Assembly: GCA_021296535.1 (NCBI GenBank)
Contig: JAGWAG010000035.1
Span: forward strand, 1-44,156
Length of the DNA stretch: 44,156 nucleotides
Reading direction: 5' to 3'
From: Acidobacteriota bacterium
Lineage (GTDB): Bacteria; Acidobacteriota; Thermoanaerobaculia; Multivoradales; Multivoraceae
Position numbers and translations under genes: made by a program. Below the pieces are notes generated by a model that had not been told where the DNA came from, ran no database searches, and worked only from the letters and a program-made list of their open reading frames with translations. Of this stretch, positions 7,882 through 16,046 are shown one piece after another (the stretch's first letter is position 1; each line of letters starts with the position of its first letter).

Positions 7882-10293
7882 GTGCTCGCATCGACCCTTT
7901 ATGACTTCGCACGTCTGACCGTCGCACTGGCGCTGGGGTTCTCCCTGGTCGCCCCGGCGTCGGCCCAGGAGCAGGTACCGCCCCCGGAGCAGGAGCAGGC
8001 GGCCGAAGCTCAGCCGGTCGAGGATCCGGCGGCTGAGACGGGCGGCGAGGAACGAGAGGAACCAATCGCCGAAGCGGCGGTCCCCGAAGAGCCACCCGAC
8101 CCCGGCCCACCGAAACCTCCCGGCGCCAACACGTTCTCCTTCCGCATCGAGGACGAGGCCGGGGGCGGCCGACTCGCGGGTTGGGCCCGCTCCATGCAGG
8201 GCCCGATCGACGATCCGGGCGAACACACTCTGTCGGGCGGATTCTCGGTTCGCTTTCGCGACTACCGGGCCTGGGGCGACGATCTGTTCTACGACCAGGA
8301 AACCGAACGGATCCGGGCCGAGGGGCCCATCGTCCTCATGCGCGGCAACGAAGTCCTCAGGGGGTCGGGGCTCGAACTCGATCTGGCGACGGAAACGGCC
8401 TCGATCTTCGATGTCGAGGGCAACCTAGGCACCGACTACTTCTTCACCGGCACCGTGGTGCACAAGCTCAGCGAGGAACGCTTCACGATCCTCGACGCAC
8501 AGTTCACCGCCTGCGAGGCCGAGGACGGCAAGGTCCCGGACTGGAGCTTCCGCGCCAAGAGAGTCGACGTGAACGCGAGCGGCTACGCGAAGACCCGCGG
8601 CGCGTCCTTCCGCGTCAAGAACGCGCCGGTCGTCTACCTGCCCTACATGCTGTGGCCGGTGAAGAGCTCCCGGGTCAGCGGCTTCCTGATGCCGAAGCCC
8701 GGCTTCTCCACCCGCCGGGGACCCTCTCTCGGGCTCGCCTACTTCTGGGCAATCAACCGGAGCTACGACGCCACCTTCAACGTGGACCTCTACGCGGGAG
8801 CTCCGGCCGGCGCTGAGAGCGCGTTCTCCGAGGAGTCCTTCTGGGGCCTCGGAACCGAGTTCCGCTACCACCCCACCGAGGGCACCGAGGGCACCTTCGA
8901 CGGCTACCTGATCGACGATGTGGAGCGGGGCGAGCAACGCTGGAGGGTGCGCTGGAACCACGTGTCGAACGACCTGCCGGGCGGCTTCCGCGGCGTGGTC
9001 CGGGTCGAGGACGTGTCCGACTTCGACTTCTTTCGCGACTTCGAGCGCCGGGTCGACCGCAACAGCCGGCGCCAGCTCTACTCGACCGCCTTCGTCAGCG
9101 GGAATTGGGGCAACCAGTCGCTCAACGTCCAGTTCGACCAGCGCAAGACGTTCATCACGGCTGACCGCGAAGTCCAACTGCGCCAGTTGCCCGAGATCGA
9201 GTACAAGCTGCGCTCGACGCGCCTGGGCGAATCCCCCCTCTACGTGAAGGTGAAGAGCTCGCTGCACTATCTCGACACCAACCGCTCGGCCCGACGCACG
9301 GGCCGCTATGCGCGCGCCAATCTGGAACCGGAGATCAGCGTTCCCATACCGCTGGCAACCTGGTTCTCCGTGTCTCTCACCGCCGGCGGCCACCTGACCT
9401 GGTACGGCGACAGCCTGATGACCGCCCAGGAACGAACGGCCGCGATGACGGCCACGGACTTCCGGGGCCAGGACCTGATGCGACTGGTCCCCACCGCTCA
9501 GGCCGAGATCGTCGGCCCCGGGTTCTCGCGCATCTTCGATCTCGGTGAGGGGGGGCGCTTCGGGCGACTGAAGCATGTGATCGAGCCCCGCATCGTCTAC
9601 GCCTACTTCGATGACTTCGACGATCGTCTCCGCATCCCGCTGTTCGACGAAATCGACAACCTGCGCGGGAGCAACGTCACGCGCTTCAGCCTGTTCAACC
9701 GTCTGCTCGCCAAGCCGGCCAATCCCGACGAGGGCGGCGCCTTCGAGATCCTCTCGGTGGAGTTCTTTCGGAACCTGTCGCTCGACAGCGAGAAGCCGCT
9801 GCTGCGCTCGCTGGACCGCTCTCTCACCAGCCAGAACGGTCCGGTCGGCACCCTGGTGCGGTTCAATCCCTCACGACGCACCGGCATCCGCTTCGACGCG
9901 CTCTACGACACTCTGTTCTCCCAATTCTCCTCGACCGGGATCTCGGCGACCCTCGGAGTCACCGCCACCAGTTCGCTCGGTCTTCGCTGGGCCGTGCGTC
10001 GCAACCCCGAACTGGACCGGACGCGCCGCCACCATGCACAGGTCACGGCCAGCCTCGACCTGATCCCGAGCAAGCTGAGCCTGAACACCATGGTGAGCTA
10101 CGACATCGAACAGCGTCTCCTGCAGATGCAGCGCCACGTGATCGCCTACCAAGCCTGCTGCTTCGGCCTCCGCCTGGAGGTCGCGAACTTCCGCACGACC
10201 CTGCGCGAGGACACCCAGTACCGGCTGCTGGTCACGCTCAAGAGCGTCGGCTCCTTCTTCGACATCACTGGCGGCCAGAGCGAAACGCTGTGA
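7882..10293 (+). CDS. lptD: LPS-assembly outer membrane protein LptD
   Basis: LptD is the outer-membrane beta-barrel that, with LptE, inserts lipopolysaccharide into the outer leaflet. From the GTG at 7882 the protein has 803 residues. A signal peptide (LTVALALGFSLVAPASAQ) is followed by a Pro/Glu-rich linker, an OstA-like periplasmic jellyroll (~105-200: YDQETERIRAEGPIVLMRG), the transition block VVYLPYMLWPVKSSRVSGFL, and a long barrel. Cysteines match the family: one near residue 210 (TACEAEDGKVPDWSF) and the C-terminal pair AYQACCFGLRLEV (~758), which can form the LptD disulfides. The frame stays open upstream of the GTG, antisense to ruvX, but no better start is visible. Its TGA overlaps the next gene (GTGA). 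Confidence 0.93.
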   Translation: MLASTLYDFARLTVALALGFSLVAPASAQEQVPPPEQEQAAEAQPVEDPAAETGGEEREEPIAEAAVPEEPPDPGPPKPPGANTFSFRIEDEAGGGRLAGWARSMQGPIDDPGEHTLSGGFSVRFRDYRAWGDDLFYDQETERIRAEGPIVLMRGNEVLRGSGLELDLATETASIFDVEGNLGTDYFFTGTVVHKLSEERFTILDAQFTACEAEDGKVPDWSFRAKRVDVNASGYAKTRGASFRVKNAPVVYLPYMLWPVKSSRVSGFLMPKPGFSTRRGPSLGLAYFWAINRSYDATFNVDLYAGAPAGAESAFSEESFWGLGTEFRYHPTEGTEGTFDGYLIDDVERGEQRWRVRWNHVSNDLPGGFRGVVRVEDVSDFDFFRDFERRVDRNSRRQLYSTAFVSGNWGNQSLNVQFDQRKTFITADREVQLRQLPEIEYKLRSTRLGESPLYVKVKSSLHYLDTNRSARRTGRYARANLEPEISVPIPLATWFSVSLTAGGHLTWYGDSLMTAQERTAAMTATDFRGQDLMRLVPTAQAEIVGPGFSRIFDLGEGGRFGRLKHVIEPRIVYAYFDDFDDRLRIPLFDEIDNLRGSNVTRFSLFNRLLAKPANPDEGGAFEILSVEFFRNLSLDSEKPLLRSLDRSLTSQNGPVGTLVRFNPSRRTGIRFDALYDTLFSQFSSTGISATLGVTATSSLGLRWAVRRNPELDRTRRHHAQVTASLDLIPSKLSLNTMVSYDIEQRLLQMQRHVIAYQACCFGLRLEVANFRTTLREDTQYRLLVTLKSVGSFFDITGGQSETL

Positions 10294-11168
10294 ACGCCGA
10301 CACCGGTGGCAAGGCTCCCAGGGCGCTCGTGCTGGGGGCAGCGGGTCAGCTCGGACGCGAGGTCGCCGACGAACTGCGGCGGCGGGACACGGAAGTCCTC
10401 GCCGCCGACCGCGCCCGCGCCGATCTCCGGGACACGGAGGCGACCGCCGAGCTTGCCGCCGAGTTCAAGGCCTGTGCCGTCTACAACTGCGCCGCCTACA
10501 CGGATGTCGACGGTTGCGAGAGCGACCTCGAACTCGCGATGGAAGTCAACGGCCACGCCCCCGGCCGGCTGGCCGCGGCTCTACCGTCCGACTGCCGCCT
10601 GATCCAGGTTTCCACCGACTACGTGTTCGACGGTCGTGGCCGGCGGCCCTACCGCGAAAGCGACGCCACCGCGCCGCAGACCGCCTACGGCCGCTCGAAG
10701 CTCGGCGCCGAGCGAGGTGTTCTGGAGGCCGGCGGTCTCGTCGTCCGCACGAGTTGGGTCTTCGGCCCCGAGGGTCGGAACTTCGTTTCCGCGATCGCTT
10801 CGCGCATCGGCCGGGGCGAGTCCCTGCGGGTCGTGTCGGATCAGGTGGGCTGTCCCACCTACGCCCCCTACCTGGCGCGGGCGCTGGTCGATCTGGACGC
10901 AGCCGGCGCCTCCGGCATCGTCCACTACTGCAACACGCCCGCGACATCCTGGCACGGTTTCGCCGTCGCCATATCCGAGGCCCTCGGACTGAACGTGCCC
11001 ATCGCTGCCATTTCGTCTTCCGACCTGACCCGCCCGGCCGTTCGGCCCGCGTACTCCGTCCTGGATACGGCGCGTTTCGAGGCTCTGGCACACCGCGAGG
11101 CCGAGAGCTGGCGACCCGGCCTCGATGCGTACCTCGACCGCCTGCGGCAAGGCAAGGCCGAGTCGTGA
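10290..11168 (+). CDS. rfbD: dTDP-4-dehydrorhamnose reductase-like SDR (RmlD family)
   Basis: This is an extended short-chain dehydrogenase of 292 residues that resembles RmlD/RfbD, the last enzyme in dTDP-L-rhamnose synthesis. The NAD(P) loop is LGAAGQLGRE near the N-terminus. Other family blocks are YNCAAYTDVDGCE, LIQVSTDYVFDG, the catalytic pair in AYGRSKLGAE (YxxxK), RTSWVFGPEGRNFV, and VSDQVGCPTYAPYLA. The start is GTG at 10290, overlapping the lptD stop, which ties expression of a surface-sugar enzyme to the LPS translocon. The other rml genes are not in this window, so the precise sugar is inferred. It overlaps the next gene by GTGA. Confidence 0.9.
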   Translation: MNADTGGKAPRALVLGAAGQLGREVADELRRRDTEVLAADRARADLRDTEATAELAAEFKACAVYNCAAYTDVDGCESDLELAMEVNGHAPGRLAAALPSDCRLIQVSTDYVFDGRGRRPYRESDATAPQTAYGRSKLGAERGVLEAGGLVVRTSWVFGPEGRNFVSAIASRIGRGESLRVVSDQVGCPTYAPYLARALVDLDAAGASGIVHYCNTPATSWHGFAVAISEALGLNVPIAAISSSDLTRPAVRPAYSVLDTARFEALAHREAESWRPGLDAYLDRLRQGKAES

Positions 11169-12112
11169 CCCGCGTGCTCGTCACCGGCGCCGAGGGTTTC
11201 GTCGGCGGACGTCTCGTGCCCCGGCTGCTCGAAAGCGGCGCCCGCGTCGTCGCCTGCCATGCCCCCGGGACCGCCCCGCCCGAGTTCCAGCTATCCGCCT
11301 CGCTTCGCGACGAGTGCGATCGGGTCGAACTCGACATCTGCGACCGCGGCGAGGTGGAGCGGGTCCTCGGGGCGCAGGCGCCGGATGCGGTCGTCCACCT
11401 TGCTGGACTCTCGGATGTCGGCGCCTCCTGGCAACGAATCGACGACTACTACCGGGTCAACGTGGAGGGTTCCGAGTTCGTCGCCGCCGGTGCGCGCGCG
11501 CTTTCCGACTCCTGCCGTCTGATCGTCGCCTCGAGTGCCGAGGTCTACGGCCGTGTGCCCGAGGACGAACTCCCGGCCGGAGAAGAACGCCCCCTCCGGC
11601 CCCGGTCTCCCTATGCGGTGACCAAGGCCGCCGCCGAGCGGCTGACCCTCGGCCAGGGCGCGATCGCCGCGCGCTCCTTCAACCTGATCGGCCCCGGCCA
11701 GAGCGTCCAGTTCGCGCTCCCCTCCTTCGCTGCCCAACTGGCCGAGATCGACGCCGGGCGCAAGGAGCCCCTGCTTCGCGTCGGCAACCTCACTTCGCGC
11801 CGCGACTTCGTCCACGTCGACGACGGGGCGGAGGCTTACGCCATCCTCGTCGAGCGCGGCGAACCGGGCCGCGCCTACAACGTCGCGCGCGGCGAGGCCG
11901 TCGAGCTGGCCTCGGCGCTAGGCCGACTGATCGAGATCAGCGGCGTTTCGACCGAGATTCGCGAGGATCCCGACCGCCTGCGGCCCGCGGACGTTCCCGT
12001 CCTCTGCGGCGACGCAAGTCGCCTCCAGGCTCTGGGCTGGCGCCCGCGGCGCAGTTTCGATCAGGCCCTCGAGGCGATCTGGGAGGACGCGAGGAACGCC
12101 CCGCCCCGCTAG
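11165..12112 (+). CDS. NAD-dependent epimerase/dehydratase, GDP-4-dehydro-6-deoxymannose reductase-like
   Basis: This 315-residue extended SDR starts at GTG 11165 (GTGA overlap with the rmlD-like gene). The cofactor loop is VLVTGAEGFVGGRL. It has VVHLAGLSDVGASW, the substrate segment VASSAEVYGRVPE, and the catalytic YxxxK in SPYAVTKAAAERL. It then carries RSFNLIGPGQ and RRDFVHVDDGAEAY. The combination HLAGLSDVGASW / SSAEVYG is typical of GDP-6-deoxy-4-keto-mannose reductases and close GDP-mannose dehydratase relatives, giving a GDP-rhamnose-type product, but dTDP- or UDP-sugar epimerases cannot be excluded. It ends at a TAG within the palindrome CTAG (12109-12112), which also holds the stop of the opposing ogt gene. 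Confidence 0.85.
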   Translation: MTRVLVTGAEGFVGGRLVPRLLESGARVVACHAPGTAPPEFQLSASLRDECDRVELDICDRGEVERVLGAQAPDAVVHLAGLSDVGASWQRIDDYYRVNVEGSEFVAAGARALSDSCRLIVASSAEVYGRVPEDELPAGEERPLRPRSPYAVTKAAAERLTLGQGAIAARSFNLIGPGQSVQFALPSFAAQLAEIDAGRKEPLLRVGNLTSRRDFVHVDDGAEAYAILVERGEPGRAYNVARGEAVELASALGRLIEISGVSTEIREDPDRLRPADVPVLCGDASRLQALGWRPRRSFDQALEAIWEDARNAPPR

Positions 12113-12678
12113 CCCGCCGCGTTGCCTCGCTCCAGTGCGAGTAGCTGGGCCTTGCGTTTGGCGCCGCCGATGTAGGAACCAGGGCCGCTACGGCGCGGCA
12201 CGACCCGGTGGCACGGCACGAGGATCGGCAAGGGGTTCGCCATCAGCTTCGACCGGATCAGTCGATAGGCCCCCGTACGGCCCGACGATGTCGCCACGTT
12301 GCGGTAGGTGCGGGTCAGACCATAGGGAATCCGCGCCGTCTCCTCGAAGATCCGGCGCGAAAGAGCGTCCAACCCGATCCGATCGAGGTCGTAGGGCAGG
12401 TCGAGGTTGCGCCGGGCACCCGCAAAGTACTCGGAAAGCCGGCCCAGCGCCTCGTCCATGAACTCCGTCGTCTCCACCGCGCCCAGGGTGGGGAACAGGA
12501 CTTTCTCGGTGTCCGCCGGATCAATGACCAGGCGCGTCACCGACCGGCCGAGGAACTCGAGTCCCAGAGAACCGAGCGGTGAAGGAATCAGGACCCGGTG
12601 TGGTTCAACCGTGCGCGCCGCGGGCCAAGCCGGCGCACCGGCCGGCGCCTGCGCAGGGCTCGCGATTTCTTGGGCCAC
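12109..12678 (-). CDS. ogt: Methylated-DNA--protein-cysteine S-methyltransferase
   Basis: This is a suicide repair protein that moves a methyl group from O6-methylguanine onto its own cysteine. It has 189 residues. The N-terminal half is a variable ribonuclease-like domain; the C-terminal DNA-binding half contains YGLTRTYRNVA, the arginine-finger region, and the active-site motif LVPCHRVV with its Cys near residue 156, followed by GPGSYIGGAKRKAQLLALE. The start is GTG at 12678 without a clear ribosome site. Gene order suggests that it is transcribed separately from the PEGA gene, because tandem hairpins lie between them. It converges on the epimerase gene and shares its CTAG stop. Confidence 0.93.
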   Translation of the reverse strand: MAQEIASPAQAPAGAPAWPAARTVEPHRVLIPSPLGSLGLEFLGRSVTRLVIDPADTEKVLFPTLGAVETTEFMDEALGRLSEYFAGARRNLDLPYDLDRIGLDALSRRIFEETARIPYGLTRTYRNVATSSGRTGAYRLIRSKLMANPLPILVPCHRVVPRRSGPGSYIGGAKRKAQLLALERGNAAG

Positions 12679-12727
12679 AACAAGTCATGTTAGCATGGCA
12701 ACTTCTCTATGTCCAAACGGATTGTAG

Positions 12728-12790
12728 CCGCGGGTCTTTTGACCCGCGGACGACGCGCCGCGGAGCGGCGGCGCTTTCCGTCCGTTCACG
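12728..12790. repeat. Tandem palindromes between ogt and the PEGA gene (terminator or REP-like element)
   Basis: Two stem-loops lie side by side. The first has a perfect 9-bp stem, CCGCGGGTC (12728-12736) and GACCCGCGG (12741-12749), around a TTTT loop. The second is a 7-bp GCGCCGC/GCGGCGC stem directly downstream, itself flanked by CGGAC...GTCCG. Neither is followed by a long T run on either strand, so this is not a textbook Rho-independent terminator. It could end the PEGA transcript, or be a dispersed extragenic palindrome. I see no second copy in this window. Confidence 0.5.
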
Positions 12791-12794
12791 AGCG

Positions 12795-13736
12795 TCACTC
12801 CTGCTGCCGGAGTTCGACGCGAAGCGACACGTCTTCGCCCTTGGTCGCATTGAAGGCGCGCACGGCCGCTTCGTAGCCTGGGCGTGTCACCTCCAGGCGG
12901 TGCGTGCCCGGGTCGATGATCAGGGGTGAATGGAGATTCGCCAGTTGGGCGCCACTGCCCAGTAGTCGCCCGTCCAGGTACACGACCGCGTCGGCCGGTT
13001 GGACTTCGACCATCAGGCGTGCCGGCGTGCTGCGTTGATCCTGATCGATCGGCTGGCCGCGGTTCTCGACTCTCCAGGACTCGCCGGCAGGCGCGGTCCG
13101 TGCGGCGGCGGGCGCCGGCGCGGGCGGTTGCGGCTGCACAGCCTGACCGGGGACGAGGTCCTCGTCGATCTTGATCACCACGCCGGGGCGAACGCTGATG
13201 TTCCGCTCCAGGGTGACATGGCCCTCCATGAAGATCGCCAACCGGTAGCTTCCCTCACGCAGCCACAGATACCGGGGGAAGCCGTCGAACGCGCCCACGC
13301 GTCCGATCAACTCGCCATCGAGGTAGACCGATGCCTTCTTCGGTTTCGTGTTGATATCCAACGCGCCCGCGTTGGGCACCGCGAAGCCGGCCCGCTCCGG
13401 TCCCCAGGCGTAGGGGCCGTAGTGACTGTACGGAGAGAAGTAGTAGGGCCAGAACGAACCGAAACCCCCGTACCAGTCGAATGAGCCGTAGTAGGGACGG
13501 TAGATCGCCCGCGACCGGGTTCTGCCTCTCTTGCGGGCGCCTTCCCGGCGTTCACCCCGGTCGCTGGCTTCGATAGCGACCGGCACCGAAACGGCCGCCG
13601 TCCTGGCGATCCCCGCCACGGCATCATGCGCTCCCGGGGTCGCCTCCGCTCCCCCGGCCAGCCCAAGGCCCAACAGGAAGGCAATCGCCGGCGCCGACGC
13701 GCGACGAACCAGCGTGGTGCATCCGTGTCCTCTCAT
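12795..13736 (-). CDS. Secreted protein with two PEGA domains and an aromatic-rich linker
   Basis: This 313-residue exported protein has its ATG at 13736-13734 sharing one base with the stop of the upstream glycosyltransferase (TGATG). A signal peptide (APAIAFLLGLGLAGGAEA) is followed by a basic stretch and a Tyr/Phe/Trp/Gly-rich segment (YYGSFDWYGGFGSFWPYYF). Then come two PEGA-type beta domains: KKASVYLDGELIGRV...LREGSYRLAIFMEGH and PADAVVYLDGRLLGSG...IDPGTHRLEVTRPGYEA, separated by a Pro/Ala-rich linker. PEGA domains are usually extracytoplasmic and are thought to bind surface polymers. The frame is open far upstream, but that part is antisense-like noise over the glycosyltransferase, so the ATG is preferred. 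Confidence 0.85.
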   Translation of the reverse strand: MRGHGCTTLVRRASAPAIAFLLGLGLAGGAEATPGAHDAVAGIARTAAVSVPVAIEASDRGERREGARKRGRTRSRAIYRPYYGSFDWYGGFGSFWPYYFSPYSHYGPYAWGPERAGFAVPNAGALDINTKPKKASVYLDGELIGRVGAFDGFPRYLWLREGSYRLAIFMEGHVTLERNISVRPGVVIKIDEDLVPGQAVQPQPPAPAPAAARTAPAGESWRVENRGQPIDQDQRSTPARLMVEVQPADAVVYLDGRLLGSGAQLANLHSPLIIDPGTHRLEVTRPGYEAAVRAFNATKGEDVSLRVELRQQE

Positions 13737-14689
13737 CACGTCCCTCCCTGGTCCAGACCGGCGCCGTCGGACCAACCGTTCCTCAGTCCTTCCAGATAGT
13801 AGTGTCGCATCGTCTTCTCCCAGAGCCGGGGCAATCTGAACGGCATTCCCTGCAACGCGCGCGCCAGCCGCTCCTGGGCCCACAGCAGGGCGCGCTCCAC
13901 GGCGCCTCCCGCCAGGGGGGGCTGGCCGTTCTGCATCCCCAGAAAGGGCCCGAGCTGTTCGTGGCGGCGGAAGAACACGACCGCGCAGTAGCCAGATCGG
14001 TACTGCCGCTGCGCGAACCGCGCCAGATCGGTTGGGTGGTCGTGCGCCACGCGGGCCGCGGGCCGGTAGAGCAGCCGCAGGCCATGCGCCGTGAGCCGGT
14101 AGCCGGCCTCGACATCCTCCCAGGCCGCGAAGGGAAACGCCGGATCGAATGGCTCCGCCGCCATCGCTTCCCGGTCGACCGAAAGGTTCGACGTGTAGAA
14201 GAAGTTGAACGGCACGTTGTCCTGATCCTCGATCAGGGCGAAGCCGAACTGAAGCCCGTGCTCGTTGATGTAGTCGAGAAAGGGCGTGCGACGCATCCGA
14301 GGATGCCAATCCGTCCTGCCGATCACTCCGACGCATCCTCCTGCGGATCGAATCTCCCGCGCGAGTTCTCCCTCCTGAGCCCGGGCATGGGCCGCCAACC
14401 ATCCCGCAGCGGGGACGGTGTCGTCACCGAGAAAGGCCACCCACCGGCCACGAGCCGCCGCAACACCCCTGTTACGGGCCACGGCGGGTCCCCGGTTCGG
14501 CTGGTGCAGGACCCGAAGCCCGGTCCCGCCGGCGTCGCTGACGGCGGCCTGTGCGTCCAGCCAGGCCGAGGTGCCGTCCGAACTGCCGTCGTTGACCACA
14601 ATCACCTCGAACCGCGGTCCCTCCTGCCGGTGGAGTGCGTCGATCACCTCACGGAGCGCCGGCAGGCGGTTGAAGGTCGGAATCACCAC
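13736..14689 (-). CDS. Glycosyltransferase family 2
   Basis: This GT-A enzyme of about 317 residues probably adds a sugar to a surface glycan. It begins almost directly with the first strand, VVIPTFNRLPALREVIDALH, then VIVVNDGSSDGTSAWL, the GPAVARNRGVAAARG helix, and FLGDDTVPAAGWL with the DDT (DxD-type) metal site. Later segments (FFYTSNLSVDREA, FAAWEDVEAGYRLTAHGLRL) supply the ED acceptor motif. The start is probably the GTG at 14689 or the next codon, because GGAGGGAG lies about six bases upstream; this places the start 41 bases inside the previous gene. No membrane helix is seen. Confidence 0.88.
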   Translation of the reverse strand: MVIPTFNRLPALREVIDALHRQEGPRFEVIVVNDGSSDGTSAWLDAQAAVSDAGGTGLRVLHQPNRGPAVARNRGVAAARGRWVAFLGDDTVPAAGWLAAHARAQEGELAREIRSAGGCVGVIGRTDWHPRMRRTPFLDYINEHGLQFGFALIEDQDNVPFNFFYTSNLSVDREAMAAEPFDPAFPFAAWEDVEAGYRLTAHGLRLLYRPAARVAHDHPTDLARFAQRQYRSGYCAVVFFRRHEQLGPFLGMQNGQPPLAGGAVERALLWAQERLARALQGMPFRLPRLWEKTMRHYYLEGLRNGWSDGAGLDQGGT

Positions 14690-16046
14690 GCTCCACTCCC
14701 TCCATGACCTCTTCCAGCGTGCGCCGAACCAGCGCGAGTCCCTCCGGCAACATGGCCTCGAAACCTGAGCTTCCGAACAGCTCTTCGTCGCCCGGATAGG
14801 TCGGCACGACATAGAGCGGGAAGCGCTCGAAGATCTCACCATCCGGACGCCGGCGTCTCGCCTGGATCCGACGCCGGCGTTCGGCAGCGTCGTCGAGCCC
14901 GCGAATGATCGAAGACACGGCTCGTACCTGAGCCAAGGTCTGATCATCGACGATCGCAGGCACGCCATCAGGAAGTCCGCTGTGCGGCCGCGCGAAACGC
15001 CTCAGCCTGGTGCGGAGCGCGACGATGTACCGGAGCCGCTCCCATGCATCGCGCGCCCTGGAGCTCACGGCGGGCCTCCCTCTCTCACCGCCATCTCCGC
15101 CGACTCCAGTAGTGCCCGCGGCGAGAACACCGCCATAGCCGTCCATCGGAGCGGCGTACGGGTCGACGGCCAGTTCCTGACCGTGGGGGTTGCGGTTCGC
15201 GAGCAGGTGCTGGATGCGGGCGAGCAGCGTCGTCTGCACGACCGGCATCACTTGCGGCCACAGTTCGGCATCGTAGTTCTTGAATGCGGTGAGATAGGCG
15301 TTGCGCTCGAACAGGAGTCCACGGTTGGCATTCCCCAGCAGCTTGCTCGTGGCCATCGAGCGATGGTGCACGACCGCCCCGGGCGCCGACAGCACACGCT
15401 CACCAGCCGACCACAGGCGCCAGCCGAGATCGACATCCTCCAGGTAGGCGAAGTACGACTCGTCGAAACCGCCCGCCGCGAGGTAGGAGTCACGACGGAC
15501 GATCATGTTCCCGCCGCATGGGAACAGCAGTTCACAGCCCTCCTCCGGCATCTCGATCGCGTCCAGCGGTCGGTGGTAGTCGAGTTGAAAGGCGTGGCCG
15601 TCGAAGGTCATCACGCCCCGGCCGAAGTCCAGTCGGTCGCCCTTCCAGTTGACGATGCCGCCCGAAACCGCGGCGACATCGGCCGGGGCGTCGGCCAACC
15701 CGGCAACCAGTTGGGCCAGCCAGTCCGGCCGGGGCCGGGTGTCGTTGTTGACCAGTACCAGCGCACTGGCGCTGCTTCTGTCCGCCAGTCGATTGTTCGC
15801 GGCACTGAAGCCGATGTTGGACGGGTTCGCGACCACGTCCACACGAGGATGGTTGGACCGGACCCAGGTCACCGTGCCGTCGGTCGAGCCATTGTCGAAT
15901 AGGCAGACTCCTACCCGGACGTCGGCAACCTGCTGAGCCTCAAGTGCCGGCAGGAGGGTCTCCAGGTGGTGGCGACCGTTCCAACTCACCACCAGGACGT
16001 CGACGCTGTCGATCCGTTTCCGGCCGGCGGAAGACCCCGTGGTCAT
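14649..16046 (-). CDS. Glycosyltransferase family 2 (rhamnosyltransferase-like)
   Basis: This 465-residue GT-A transferase begins MTTGSSAGRKRIDSVDVLVV. The donor-site segments are SWNGRHHLETLLPALEA, CLFDNGSTDGTVTWV, the helix NPSNIGFSAANNRLA, and ALVLVNNDTRPRPDWL. Then come CGGNMIVRRDSYLAAGGFDE and YFAYLEDVDLGWRLWSAGER with the catalytic-loop ED. This set is typical of GT2 enzymes that build rhamnose-containing polymers. The C-terminal 190 residues are an Arg-rich helical extension without recognisable fold. The ATG at 16046 overlaps the preceding gene's TGA (ATGA). The rmlD-like gene nearby would fit a rhamnosyl donor, which is inference. Confidence 0.88.
   Translation of the reverse strand: MTTGSSAGRKRIDSVDVLVVSWNGRHHLETLLPALEAQQVADVRVGVCLFDNGSTDGTVTWVRSNHPRVDVVANPSNIGFSAANNRLADRSSASALVLVNNDTRPRPDWLAQLVAGLADAPADVAAVSGGIVNWKGDRLDFGRGVMTFDGHAFQLDYHRPLDAIEMPEEGCELLFPCGGNMIVRRDSYLAAGGFDESYFAYLEDVDLGWRLWSAGERVLSAPGAVVHHRSMATSKLLGNANRGLLFERNAYLTAFKNYDAELWPQVMPVVQTTLLARIQHLLANRNPHGQELAVDPYAAPMDGYGGVLAAGTTGVGGDGGERGRPAVSSRARDAWERLRYIVALRTRLRRFARPHSGLPDGVPAIVDDQTLAQVRAVSSIIRGLDDAAERRRRIQARRRRPDGEIFERFPLYVVPTYPGDEELFGSSGFEAMLPEGLALVRRTLEEVMEGVERGDSDLQPPAGAP

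Noticed and set aside
13737-14402. Upstream extension of the PEGA gene to about 535 codons
   Set aside because: The extension covers the GT2 gene in another frame and reads as Arg/Pro/Gly noise; the ATG at 13736 with a signal peptide is the natural start.
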